DNA of 64,000 nt from Rhizobium sp. S152. GTDB lineage: Bacteria; Pseudomonadota; Alphaproteobacteria; Rhizobiales; Rhizobiaceae. A program made the translations under genes and the position numbers. The stretch spans positions 62,001-126,000 of the forward strand of contig NZ_JAUDRZ010000004.1 in assembly GCF_030380735.1 (NCBI RefSeq). Direction: 5' to 3'. This document shows, piece by piece, positions 55,755 to 63,989 of this stretch (positions are counted from its first letter, which is position 1; each line of letters opens with the position of its first letter). The notes below the pieces were generated by a model. That model was not told the origin of the DNA and did no database searches. It saw only the letters and a program-made list of their open reading frames with translations.

Positions 55755-56756
55755 ATGAGCATGAACGAGGAGACCAGGGAGATCAGGCGGCGTTCCTGGC
55801 GGGATATCGATCTGAGGGCGGTGGCGCCGTTCGCGGCGCTGGCGCTGCTGCTTGTGGTGGGCGCGCTGGTCAATCCGAACTTCATCGGCATCACCAACCT
55901 TGCCAATGTCGCCACTCGCAGCGCCTTCATCGCCATCATCGCGGTCGGCGCCACCTTCGTCATCTCTTCCGGGGATCTCGATCTGTCCGTGGGGTCGATG
56001 GTGGCTTTCGTCGCCAGCCTGATGATTCTCTTGATGAATTCCGGCCTCATCGCCGATCCGGCGCTGATGCTTGCCGTCGCCGTCGTCTTCACCGTCGTCG
56101 CCGGTGCGCTTTGCGGGCTGGCGAACGGGCTGATCACCACGGTCGGCAAGATCGAGCCGTTCATCGCCACGCTCGGTACCATGGGCATCTATCGCGGCCT
56201 GACGACATGGCTCAGCCAGGGCGGCGCGATCACGCTGCGCTCGGCCGAGCAGCAGTCGCTCTATCGTCCCGTCTATTTCGGCTCGATCGCCGGCGTGCCG
56301 GTGCCGATCGTCGTCATCCTCGTGGTCACCGCGATCGCCGCCTTCATCCTTTATCGCACCCGCTACGGCCGGCATGTCACGGCCGTAGGCTCGAACCGCG
56401 ACGTGGCGCGCTATTCCGGCATCGCCGTCAACAAGGTGCGGACCATCGCCTTCGTCATCCAGGGGCTCTGCGTCGCGATCGCCGTGCTGCTCTACGTGCC
56501 GCGCCTCGGCTCGACCTCGGCGACGACAGGCATCCTGTGGGAGCTGCAGGCGATCACCGCCGTCGTCGTCGGTGGCACTGCCCTTAAAGGCGGGGCAGGG
56601 CGCGTCTGGGGCACGATCTGCGGCGCCTTCATTCTGGAGCTCGTCGGCAACATCATGCTGCTCTCGAATTTCATCTCGGAATATCTGATCGGCGCCATCC
56701 AGGGCTCGATCATCATCATCGCCATGCTCGTGCAGCGGTCGCTGGCGCGCAGGTAG
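55755..56756 (+). CDS. Sugar ABC transporter permease (RbsC type)
   Basis: 333 aa from ATG 55755. An ATG at 55743 lies immediately after GGGAGG with no spacing, so 55755 is better placed, but either is possible. An N-terminal hydrophilic stretch (NEETREIRRRSWRDIDL) precedes eight to ten helices; ISSGDLDLSVGSMVAFVASL and ALKGGAGRVWGTICGAF are CUT2 permease hallmarks. It forms a homodimeric channel with the duplicated ATPase. Confidence 0.9.
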   Translation: MSMNEETREIRRRSWRDIDLRAVAPFAALALLLVVGALVNPNFIGITNLANVATRSAFIAIIAVGATFVISSGDLDLSVGSMVAFVASLMILLMNSGLIADPALMLAVAVVFTVVAGALCGLANGLITTVGKIEPFIATLGTMGIYRGLTTWLSQGGAITLRSAEQQSLYRPVYFGSIAGVPVPIVVILVVTAIAAFILYRTRYGRHVTAVGSNRDVARYSGIAVNKVRTIAFVIQGLCVAIAVLLYVPRLGSTSATTGILWELQAITAVVVGGTALKGGAGRVWGTICGAFILELVGNIMLLSNFISEYLIGAIQGSIIIIAMLVQRSLARR

Positions 56757-56831
56757 CAAGGGATCGGCTGGGCCGATGGGGCGCCCCAGCCTGGTATGAA
56801 AGCCCTGACATTCAATGGGAGGAGAATAAAC

Positions 56832-57779
56832 ATGCGTAAGACTATGTTCAGTTTGGCGATCCTGACGGCGGCCCTGCTCGCTGGCGTCGCCCAGGCAGCG
56901 GACAAGAAGACCATCGGCGTTTCCATTCCTGCGGCCGACCACGGCTGGACCTCCGGCGTGGTGTTCCATGCCGAACGTGTCGCCAAGCTCCTGATGGCCG
57001 AACACCCTGACCTCACCGTCATCGTCAAGACTTCGCCGGATGCGGCGAGCCAGGCGAACGCGGTTCAGGATCTGGCGACCCAGGGCATGGACGCGCTGGT
57101 CATCCTGCCGTCGGATCCGGATCCGCTCGTCAACGCCATCAAGGAAGTCAAGGACAAGGGCACCTTCGTGGCGCTGGTCGACCGTGCACCGAGCACCAAC
57201 GACGACAGCGTGCGTGACATCTATATCGCCGGCAACAACCCGGCGTTGGGCGAAGTCGCCGGCAAGTACATCAAGGACACGACGCCCGACGCGCAGGTCG
57301 TCGTCATCCGCGGCCTGCCGATCCCGATCGACCAGCAGCGCCAGGACGGCTTCGACAAGGGCATCGCAGGCTCCAACGTCAAGGTTCTTGACCGTCAGTT
57401 CGGCAACTGGAACCGCGACGACGCCTTCAAGGTGATGCAGGACTATCTGACCAAGTACCCGAAGATCGATGTGGTCTGGTGCCAGGATGACGACATGGCC
57501 GTCGGCGTACTGCAGGCGATCGAGCAGGCCAAGCGCACCGACATCCAGTATGTCGTGGCCGGCGCCGGCTCCAAGGACATGGTCAAGAAGGTCATGGACG
57601 GCGACAAGCTGATCCCCGTCGACGTTCTCTATCCGCCGGCGATGGTCGGCACCGCGATGGAGCTCACCGCTGCCTCGCTCTACGACCAGGTCCCGGTCCG
57701 CGGCACCTACATCCTCGACGCCACGCTGGTGACGAAGGACAACGCCAAGGACTTCTACTTCCCGGATTCACCATTCTGA
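56832..57779 (+). CDS. Sugar ABC transporter periplasmic binding protein (RbsB type)
   Basis: 315 aa. The signal peptide covers ~1-22 (FSLAILTAALLAGVAQAADK). The mature protein has the RbsB-like start IGVSIPAADHGWTSGVVFHA, VILPSDPDPLVNAIKEVKDK, and CQDDDMAVGVLQAIEQA. ATG 56832 has GGAGAATAAAC upstream. The ligand cannot be read from sequence; the length and similarity class (peripla_BP_4) cover ribose, allose, xylitol and others. The operon ends here with a hairpin terminator. Confidence 0.9.
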   Translation: MRKTMFSLAILTAALLAGVAQAADKKTIGVSIPAADHGWTSGVVFHAERVAKLLMAEHPDLTVIVKTSPDAASQANAVQDLATQGMDALVILPSDPDPLVNAIKEVKDKGTFVALVDRAPSTNDDSVRDIYIAGNNPALGEVAGKYIKDTTPDAQVVVIRGLPIPIDQQRQDGFDKGIAGSNVKVLDRQFGNWNRDDAFKVMQDYLTKYPKIDVVWCQDDDMAVGVLQAIEQAKRTDIQYVVAGAGSKDMVKKVMDGDKLIPVDVLYPPAMVGTAMELTAASLYDQVPVRGTYILDATLVTKDNAKDFYFPDSPF

Positions 57780-57795
57780 TCCTGATCTGAACACG

Positions 57796-57825
57796 AGGCG
57801 CCCGTTCGAGAGAGCGGGCGTCTTT
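57796..57825 (+). terminator. Terminator after the sugar ABC operon
   Basis: AGGCGCCCG (57796-57804) pairs with CGGGCGTCT (57815-57823, including one G-T pair) and is followed by TT and C. It overlaps the 3-prime end of the convergent cyclase gene. T-run is short, so strength is moderate. Confidence 0.6.
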
Positions 57826-59615
57826 CATTGTGGCGGCAGACCGGCGCTTCCGAGATCCTCGATGAAACGGTCGATGAAAGCCTCGCTCATCGCGGCCTTG
57901 GTGCCGAAGTAGAACTCCTTGCGAGCGGCTTCGAGCGTCATGTCGGGCCGGAAGCGGTGAAGGGCGGCGATCGCGTCAACTGCCTCGTCCGAGTTTCCTT
58001 GCCGGCCAAGAATGGCGACCAGCACCAACGCCGGCCAGAAGGTGACGTTGGGAGAGCGCAGCGATGCGCGCGCGGCTTCCGCCGCCTCATCCTGATTGTC
58101 CATCTGGTAATGGGCGATCGCCAGCATATTGTGGAAGGTCCATAGATGCGGATCGCGCGGACTGAGACGAAAGGCTTCCTTGATCTCGGCCACTCCCTGG
58201 TCGGGCCGACCGGCATAGCAGAGCGCCTGCCCAAGCGCGAAATGCGCCTGGGCGAAACTGTGATCCAGTTTCACGGCATGGCGCAGATGGTCGATTCCGG
58301 CTTGCGTCGCGCCATCGAGCGCCAGCGCGCGGCCGAGCGCCAAATGCGCGGCCGGTTCCCTCTCGTCGAGTGCGATCGCCCTCTCGGCCAACTCGATCGC
58401 CTCGCAGATGCGCCCGCAGCGATCTTCGAGCGAGCCGTACCAGCCAAGCTGGATGTGGACATAGGCGAGCCGCGCCTGCGCCTGCGCGAAGCCCGGGTCG
58501 ATGCCGATCGCCTGCTCGAACAGATCCTTGGCCGTGTTCAGCTCATCGAGCGTGAAACGGTAGAGATGCCAGAGGCCTTTCAGGTAAATCTCCCACGCCG
58601 TCATGTCGACGACTGCGCGGCCGCGAAGTGCTGCAAATTCGATGGCGCCAAGTTCGGGTTCGATGGTGCCTGTTATTTCCGAGGCGATCTCGTCCTGCAG
58701 GTCGAAGATGTCGGCCAGCATGCGGTCGTAGCGCTCGGCCCAGAGCAGCGTGCCGTCGGTCCCGTTCAACAGCTGCGCGGTGATGCGTATGCGCGTGTCG
58801 GAGCGCCGGACGCTGCCTTCGAGCACATATTTGACGCCGAGATCCTCGGCGATCCGGCGAGCGTCGATCGCCCGGCCCTTGAAGCTGAAGGAGGAATTGC
58901 GGGCGGCGACAAGCAGCCAGCGGCAGCGCGCCAATGTGGCGATCAGTTCATCCGTGAAACCATCGGAAAAATGCTCCTGTCCCTCGATGCTCGACATGTT
59001 GGCGAAGGGAAGCACGGCGATCGAAGGCCGCTTGCGGTTGGGTGGGGGAGACTGGCGGGCAGGTGCGGGCGCCAAGTCTTCCTGTTCGCCGGCTTCCTCT
59101 CCCGGCGGAAACCAGCGCCAGACCCGTACGGGGTGTTCGATGTTCTTCAGTTTGCGGTTGCCGAAGTCGGTCGCCGGAAAATCGAGCGCCGTGCCGATCT
59201 GGTCGCGCACCTGCTGCGAGACGCAGATGCCGCCGGCGGGCGCCAGCGCCTGCAGCCTTGCCGCGATGTTGACGCCATCGCCATAGATGTCATCATCCTC
59301 GGCCAGGATGTCGTCGACATGTATGCCAATGCGCCAGATCATCCGGCGATCGGGCGTGACGTCGCGATTATCGGCGAGGATGGCGTGCTGGATTTCCATC
59401 GCGCAACGCAGCGCATCCACCACGCTGGAAAATTCGGCCAGCGTGCCGTCACCGACGAACTTCACGACATGTCCGTGATGTCGGGTGATAGTGGGAACGA
59501 TGGTCTCGGTGTTGTGGCGTTTCAGCGCAGCGAGCGTTCCTGCTTCGTCAAGGCCCATCAGCCGGGAGAAGCCGACAACATCGGCATCCAAGATTGCTGC
59601 CAGCCGCCGCGTCAT
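57825..59615 (-). CDS. Class III adenylyl cyclase with TolB-like/TPR C-terminal region
   Basis: 596 aa from ATG 59615 with AGGAGG upstream; the longer frame is shadow. The N-terminal cyclase domain (~1-165) has D12 (DADVVGFS), D56 (FVGDGTLAEF), K52 for purine selection, and N116/R120 (YGDGVNIAAR). A Pro-rich linker precedes a TolB-N-like segment (RPSIAVLPFANMS, then DGFTDELIATLAR), then TPR-like repeats from ~370 to the end. This cyclase-TPR architecture is frequent and multi-copy in rhizobia. It makes cAMP in response to unknown partners. It sits between two sugar gene sets on the opposite strand. Confidence 0.87.
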   Translation of the reverse strand: MTRRLAAILDADVVGFSRLMGLDEAGTLAALKRHNTETIVPTITRHHGHVVKFVGDGTLAEFSSVVDALRCAMEIQHAILADNRDVTPDRRMIWRIGIHVDDILAEDDDIYGDGVNIAARLQALAPAGGICVSQQVRDQIGTALDFPATDFGNRKLKNIEHPVRVWRWFPPGEEAGEQEDLAPAPARQSPPPNRKRPSIAVLPFANMSSIEGQEHFSDGFTDELIATLARCRWLLVAARNSSFSFKGRAIDARRIAEDLGVKYVLEGSVRRSDTRIRITAQLLNGTDGTLLWAERYDRMLADIFDLQDEIASEITGTIEPELGAIEFAALRGRAVVDMTAWEIYLKGLWHLYRFTLDELNTAKDLFEQAIGIDPGFAQAQARLAYVHIQLGWYGSLEDRCGRICEAIELAERAIALDEREPAAHLALGRALALDGATQAGIDHLRHAVKLDHSFAQAHFALGQALCYAGRPDQGVAEIKEAFRLSPRDPHLWTFHNMLAIAHYQMDNQDEAAEAARASLRSPNVTFWPALVLVAILGRQGNSDEAVDAIAALHRFRPDMTLEAARKEFYFGTKAAMSEAFIDRFIEDLGSAGLPPQ

Positions 59616-59843
59616 GCGCCAACCTCCTGGTCGGCCAAGAGTAACACGCGACGGCGGGAAGTCCATAAAGATGCGCCGGGGCATGGCCGCCATATAGCAA
59701 GGACGAGAAATGCGGTACGTACGTCTTGCGGGCGCGGAGATGCCGTGGTTAAGTCCCTCGCGTGCATTCGAGCCCGCCTGGGCAAATTCGCGTTTTCGCC
59801 GAAATCGGCTTGCAGAGTGCGAATCGCGTGCTAAAACTCTACC

Positions 59844-59855
59844 AGAAACGTTTAC
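59844..59855 (+). promoter_or_regulatory. Possible LacI-type half-conserved operator before the isomerase/oxidoreductase operon
   Basis: AGAAACGTTTAC (59844-59855) contains the palindrome AAACGTTT and the right half TTTAC shared with the twin operators at 54.1 kb. It lies 7 bp downstream of a weak -10 (TAAAAC, 59832-59837; -35 TTGCAG, 59810-59815) and 25 bp before the start codon. This is suggestive only. Confidence 0.3.
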
Positions 59856-59880
59856 GGTCATCATTCAGGGAGGAATTGAC

Positions 59881-60933
59881 ATGAAAACGATCAAGGGCCC
59901 CGGCTTGTTCCTCGGGCAGTTCGCGGGCGACGCCGCACCGTTCAACTCGTGGGATTCGATCACCAAATGGGCGGCCGACATCGGCTACAAGGGCGTGCAG
60001 GTTCCGACCTGGGCGGGCCAGCTGATTGATCTCAAGAAGGCTGCATCGTCCAAGGATTATTGCGACGAATTCGCCGGCGTGGCACGCCAGAACGGCGTCG
60101 AGATCACCGAGCTTTCCACCCACCTGCAGGGCCAGCTGGTCGCCGTGCATCCGGCCTATGACGAAGCCTTCGACGGCTTCGCCGCACCCGAAGTGCGCGG
60201 GAACCCGAAAGCTCGGCAGGAATGGGCCGTGGAGCAGGTGAAGATGGCGCTGACGGCGTCCAGGCACCTCGGCATCAAGGCGCATGCGACCTTCTCCGGC
60301 GCGCTCGCCTGGCCCTATATCTATCCGTGGCCGCAGCGCCCGGCGGGCCTCGTCGAGACCGCCTTCGACGAGCTGGCCAAGCGCTGGACGCCGATCCTCG
60401 ACCATGCCGACGAAAACGGCGTCGATATCTGCTACGAGATCCATCCCGGCGAAGACCTGCATGACGGCATCACCTTCGAGATGTTCCTGGAGCGCGTGAA
60501 AAACCACAAGCGCGCCAACATGCTCTACGACCCCTCGCACTACGTGCTGCAGTGCCTCGACTATCTCGACAACATCGACATCTACAAGGACCGGATCAAG
60601 ATGTTCCACGTCAAGGATGCCGAGTTCAACCCGACCGGCCGCCAGGGTGTCTATGGCGGTTACCAGGGCTGGGTCGAACGCGCCGGCCGCTTCCGCTCGC
60701 TGGGCGATGGACAGGTCGATTTCGGGGCTGTGTTCTCGAAGATGACCGCCAATAACTTTGATGGCTGGGCTGTTGTCGAATGGGAATGCGCCCTGAAGCA
60801 TCCCGAGGACGGCGCCCGCGAGGGCGCGGAGTTCGTCAAGTCGCACATCATCCGCGTGACGGAGCATGCCTTCGACGACTTCGCGTCGGGTGGTACGGAT
60901 GACGCGGCCAACCGGCGGATGCTGGGGCTTTAA
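59881..60933 (+). CDS. Sugar phosphate isomerase/epimerase-family protein (TIM barrel)
   Basis: 350 aa, longer than the hydroxypyruvate isomerase group. The ribosome site is GGAGGAATTG. Metal-ligand motifs are visible in ICYEIHPGEDLHDG, MLYDPSHYVLQ and MFHVKDAEFNP, and a late VVEWECALKHPEDG (Glu). In genomes these proteins are repeatedly paired with Gfo/Idh/MocA oxidoreductases, as here. Likely roles are epimerisation or isomerisation of a keto-sugar or inositol derivative; the specific reaction is unknown. Confidence 0.87.
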   Translation: MKTIKGPGLFLGQFAGDAAPFNSWDSITKWAADIGYKGVQVPTWAGQLIDLKKAASSKDYCDEFAGVARQNGVEITELSTHLQGQLVAVHPAYDEAFDGFAAPEVRGNPKARQEWAVEQVKMALTASRHLGIKAHATFSGALAWPYIYPWPQRPAGLVETAFDELAKRWTPILDHADENGVDICYEIHPGEDLHDGITFEMFLERVKNHKRANMLYDPSHYVLQCLDYLDNIDIYKDRIKMFHVKDAEFNPTGRQGVYGGYQGWVERAGRFRSLGDGQVDFGAVFSKMTANNFDGWAVVEWECALKHPEDGAREGAEFVKSHIIRVTEHAFDDFASGGTDDAANRRMLGL

Positions 60934-60975
60934 CGAGGGCTTTTAGGATGTGGGGTAGGCGGGCGTTGTGCCTGC

Positions 60976-61104
60976 GGCCCCCCTCATACGCCTGCCGGCA
61001 CCTTCTCCCCGTTGGGGAGAAGAGACTCGTGGCAAGCCGCTCGCGCCGACCTCCCCTTCTCCCCAGCGGGGAGAAGGTGGCCCGAAGGGTCGGATGAGGG
61101 GGCC
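60976..61104. repeat. RIME-like intergenic mosaic element, copy 1
   Basis: The ~129-bp element starts GGCCCCCCTCAT and ends ATGAGGGGGCC, nearly perfect terminal inverted repeats. Inside are two palindromes, CTTCTCCCCGTTGGGGAGAAG (split as CTTCTCCCC/GGGGAGAAG, from 61002) and CTTCTCCCC/GGGGAGAAG (from 61056). Size and two-palindrome structure fit the RIME class of rhizobial repeats. It lies within the isomerase-oxidoreductase operon. Confidence 0.78.
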
Positions 61105-61161
61105 ACGGGCACAGCATCAAATCAAGCGTGCAGAAACGCACAGAGATTTCAGGAGAAACCA

Positions 61162-62349
61162 ATGGCAATCGAAGCATCAACGGAACACACGCGCGAGCCG
61201 CGCATCCGCCTCGGCATGGTCGGCGGTGGCGCCGGCGCTTTCATCGGCGCGGTGCACCGCATCGCCGCCCGTATCGACGATCAGTATGAGCTGATCGCGG
61301 GCGCGCTGTCGTCGACGCCGGAAAAGGCGATGGCCTCGGGCGCCGATCTCGGGCTCGATCCTGGTCGTACCTATTCCAGCTATCGCGAGATGGCGATCCG
61401 CGAAGCGAAGCTGAAGAACGGCATCGAGGCGGTGTCGATCGTCACGCCCAACCACGTGCACTACGATGCCGCCAAGGAGTTCCTGCGCCGCGGCATCCAC
61501 GTCATCTGCGACAAGCCGCTGACTTCGAACCTTTCCGACGCCAAGAAGCTGAAGAAGGTAGCCGACGAGAGCGGCGCGCTATTCATCCTGACGCACAACT
61601 ACACCGGCTATCCGATGGTGCGCCAGGCGCGTGAGATGATTGCCAATGGCGAACTCGGTGATATCCGCCTGGTGCAGGCCGAATATCCGCAGGACTGGCT
61701 GACGGAGGCCGTCGAGCAGCAGGGCGCCAAGCAGGCCGTGTGGCGCACGGACCCGGCACAGTCGGGTGCAGGCGGTTCCACCGGCGATATCGGCACGCAT
61801 GCCTATAACCTCGCCACCTTCGTTTCCGGTCTCGAACTGGACAGCCTTGCCGCCGATCTCGACAGCTTCGTCGAAGGCCGCCGCCTCGACGACAACGCGC
61901 ATGTGATGTTGCGCTTCAAGGCCAAGGGGTCTGAAAAGCCGGCCAAGGGCATGCTCTGGTGCAGCCAGGTGGCGCCCGGTCACGAGAACGGGCTGAAGGT
62001 CCGCGTCTACGGCACCAAGGGCGGCATCGAATGGGTGCAGGCCGATCCGAACTATCTCTGGTTCACGCCGTTCGGTGAGCCGAAGCGGCTGATCACCCGC
62101 AACGGCGCCGGCTCTGGTGCTGCCGCCGCTCGCGTCTCGCGCATTCCGTCCGGTCATCCCGAAGGCTATCTCGAAGCCTTTGCGACGATCTACACGGAAG
62201 CCGCGCATGCCATCAACGCTCACAAGGCCGGCAAGGCGGTTGACAAGGCCGTGGTGTATCCGACGGTGGATGACGGCGTGAAGGGCGTCGCCTTCGTGGA
62301 TGCCTGCGTGGCGTCGTCGAAGAAGAATGGGGCCTGGGTTAAGGTGTAA
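61162..62349 (+). CDS. Gfo/Idh/MocA-family oxidoreductase
   Basis: 395 aa from ATG 61162 with AGGAGAAACC. The N-terminal Rossmann fold begins IRLGMVGGGAGAFIGAVHRI. The EKP-like motif is present as VICDKPLTSN, where Asp replaces the usual Glu before Lys; the catalytic Lys is kept. The domain-2 motif GGSTGDIGTHAYNLA carries the Asp and His. It would oxidise or reduce a sugar with NAD(P). The RIME-like element separates it from the isomerase gene; both are in the same direction and likely co-transcribed. Confidence 0.9.
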   Translation: MAIEASTEHTREPRIRLGMVGGGAGAFIGAVHRIAARIDDQYELIAGALSSTPEKAMASGADLGLDPGRTYSSYREMAIREAKLKNGIEAVSIVTPNHVHYDAAKEFLRRGIHVICDKPLTSNLSDAKKLKKVADESGALFILTHNYTGYPMVRQAREMIANGELGDIRLVQAEYPQDWLTEAVEQQGAKQAVWRTDPAQSGAGGSTGDIGTHAYNLATFVSGLELDSLAADLDSFVEGRRLDDNAHVMLRFKAKGSEKPAKGMLWCSQVAPGHENGLKVRVYGTKGGIEWVQADPNYLWFTPFGEPKRLITRNGAGSGAAAARVSRIPSGHPEGYLEAFATIYTEAAHAINAHKAGKAVDKAVVYPTVDDGVKGVAFVDACVASSKKNGAWVKV

Positions 62350-62370
62350 AATAGCGCGGCCAGAACCTGC

Positions 62371-62479
62371 GGCGCCCTCATTCGGCTGCCGCCACCTTCT
62401 CCCCAGCGGGGAGAAGAAACGCGTGGCAGGCGGCTCGCTCCCCCTCTCCCCTCGGGGAGAGGGTAGGGTGAGGGGGCTG
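62371..62479. repeat. RIME-like intergenic mosaic element, copy 2
   Basis: The element begins GGCGCCCTCATTCGGCTGCC and contains CTTCTCCCC/GGGGAGAAG (from 62397) and CTCTCCCCTCGGGGAGAGGG (from 62445), ending GTGAGGGGGCTG. Its left arm resembles copy 1 in the same orientation, so the two copies directly flank the oxidoreductase gene. Confidence 0.75.
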
Positions 62480-62510
62480 TTTGCTCCGCCGCCCGCTTTT
62501 CATCAACCAA

Positions 62511-62918
62511 TCAAGCCGCAACAACACCCTGCTTGCGCTTCAGCATCGCATCGACGCTGAACGGGCCGGCGCCGGCGGCGACGATGTAGAGGAAGACGAA
62601 GCAGAAGACGATGGCGGCGCTGCCGCCGTTCTGCGCCGGGAAGAAGCTTTTCGACGCGTGACCGATGAAATAGGCGAAAGCCATCAGACCGGATAGCACG
62701 AAGGCTGCGGCGCGGGTCTTGAAGCCGATCAGGACAAGGAAGCCGAGCGTCAGCTCAAGCAGGCCGGCGATCCAGGGGAGCGAGCCGATCTCGGGCACGC
62801 GTTCGGCGGCCGGAAAATGCAGGATCTTCTGCGTGCCGAAGCTGAAGAGCACGAGCGCGGAAACGATGCGCAGCAGGCTGAGCAGCGCCGGCTGCAGGGC
62901 GTGGATCGAAGCGAACAT
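62511..62918 (-). CDS. DoxX-family membrane protein
   Basis: 135 aa from ATG 62918; an open frame to 62978 adds 20 residues of doubtful coding quality. Four helices (LLSLLRIVSALVLFSFGTQK, WIAGLLELTLGFLVLIGF, AFVLSGLMAFAYFIGHAS, IVFCFVFLYIVAAGAG) match DoxX/YphA-type proteins. Members are linked to redox or sulfur metabolism in some species, but the role here is not known. It is convergent with the oxidoreductase gene. Confidence 0.85.
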   Translation of the reverse strand: MFASIHALQPALLSLLRIVSALVLFSFGTQKILHFPAAERVPEIGSLPWIAGLLELTLGFLVLIGFKTRAAAFVLSGLMAFAYFIGHASKSFFPAQNGGSAAIVFCFVFLYIVAAGAGPFSVDAMLKRKQGVVAA

Positions 62919-63017
62919 GAAAGACCTTTCGTGAGGAAAACTGCCCGAAGCCTTTAGCCACGGCTTCGGCAATGACAATTCACGAGTTCTGACATCGGCG
63001 TTATTGGAGCACGCTCC

Positions 63018-63989
63018 TCACCCACACAGCGCCCGCAGGAACCGCCGCAGCTTCTCACGTAACGCATAGTTCTGCTCCATCATGCCGGGATAATCGAAAT
63101 GACCGGCGTCGAGCACGAAAATCTCGTTTTCCCTTGATGCCGGGAGCGCGTTGGCGACGGCGAATTGGCAGGGCGGCGCCACGGCCGGGTCGAAGAGGGC
63201 GGGGGCGACGAGCATGGGGACGGTGATGCGGGCGGCTGCGGTCGCTGCGTCGAAGAGGCGGAGGTGTTCGAGCACGCCTTCATGCGTTTTCGCGTAGGTC
63301 TGGGCGGAATCGGCGCTGCCGACCGTCGGCAGCGTCAGCCATCGGGCACGGTCGCCGAAGGTAGGGACGACGAGATGGCCCCTCGATATGCGGGGATCGA
63401 AAGGAATGCCGAGCGCGCCGATGCCGCCGCCGAAACTGGCGCCGACATAGCCGATATGGCCCTCCAGCCAGGGATAGAGGGCAAGCAGTGTCGAGACGCC
63501 AAGCCAGAGATCCTCGACGCAGCCGCCGATGACATAGTTGTCGGGTTCGTCGATATCATGCAGCACATGGCCGGGTGCGTCGGGCGGGATCGGCGGATGC
63601 CGGCTTTTCGACATGCCGCGAAAGCAGGGGAAGAGCAGCGCGGTCTCCTCCACCGGCTGGTCGAAATCCGGCGCATCACGACCGCCATAGCCGTGACCGA
63701 CGATGACGCCGCGCCTGATCGTTCCCTTGCGCGGCAGCAACAGCCAGCCGCCGATCGCGACGCCGCCGGTGGAACTGTAGGTGACGTCGAGGACGTGCCA
63801 GGCGGGGTGGGTGAGTTCGCTTTTGCTTACCTTTGGCTGCGGATCGGTGGTGATCGCCCGCTCGTAGCGCTTTTTCCAGAAAGCATCGAAACTTGGTGGA
63901 GCGGGCGGCGGGGTGATGGCGCGCAACGTGTCGAGCGTCATGCCGTAGGTGGGGTCGAAGGGGAAGGGGTGCGTCTTGGGGATGCTCAT
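63018..63989 (-). CDS. Acetyl-xylan-esterase (AXE1)-like alpha/beta hydrolase
   Basis: 323 aa, complete within the window (MSIPKTHPFPFDPTYGMTLD). The nucleophile S185 is in YVGASFGGGIGALG, the oxyanion region in VIVGHGYGGRDAPD, and a late His in LDAGHFDYPGMM. Length and start fit carbohydrate esterase family 7, cephalosporin-C deacetylase/acetyl xylan esterase, cytosolic as no signal peptide is present. It may deacetylate imported xylo-oligosaccharides or sugars. The xylose genes at 46-50 kb make this attractive, but no direct link is seen. Confidence 0.82.
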   Translation of the reverse strand: MSIPKTHPFPFDPTYGMTLDTLRAITPPPAPPSFDAFWKKRYERAITTDPQPKVSKSELTHPAWHVLDVTYSSTGGVAIGGWLLLPRKGTIRRGVIVGHGYGGRDAPDFDQPVEETALLFPCFRGMSKSRHPPIPPDAPGHVLHDIDEPDNYVIGGCVEDLWLGVSTLLALYPWLEGHIGYVGASFGGGIGALGIPFDPRISRGHLVVPTFGDRARWLTLPTVGSADSAQTYAKTHEGVLEHLRLFDAATAAARITVPMLVAPALFDPAVAPPCQFAVANALPASRENEIFVLDAGHFDYPGMMEQNYALREKLRRFLRALCG

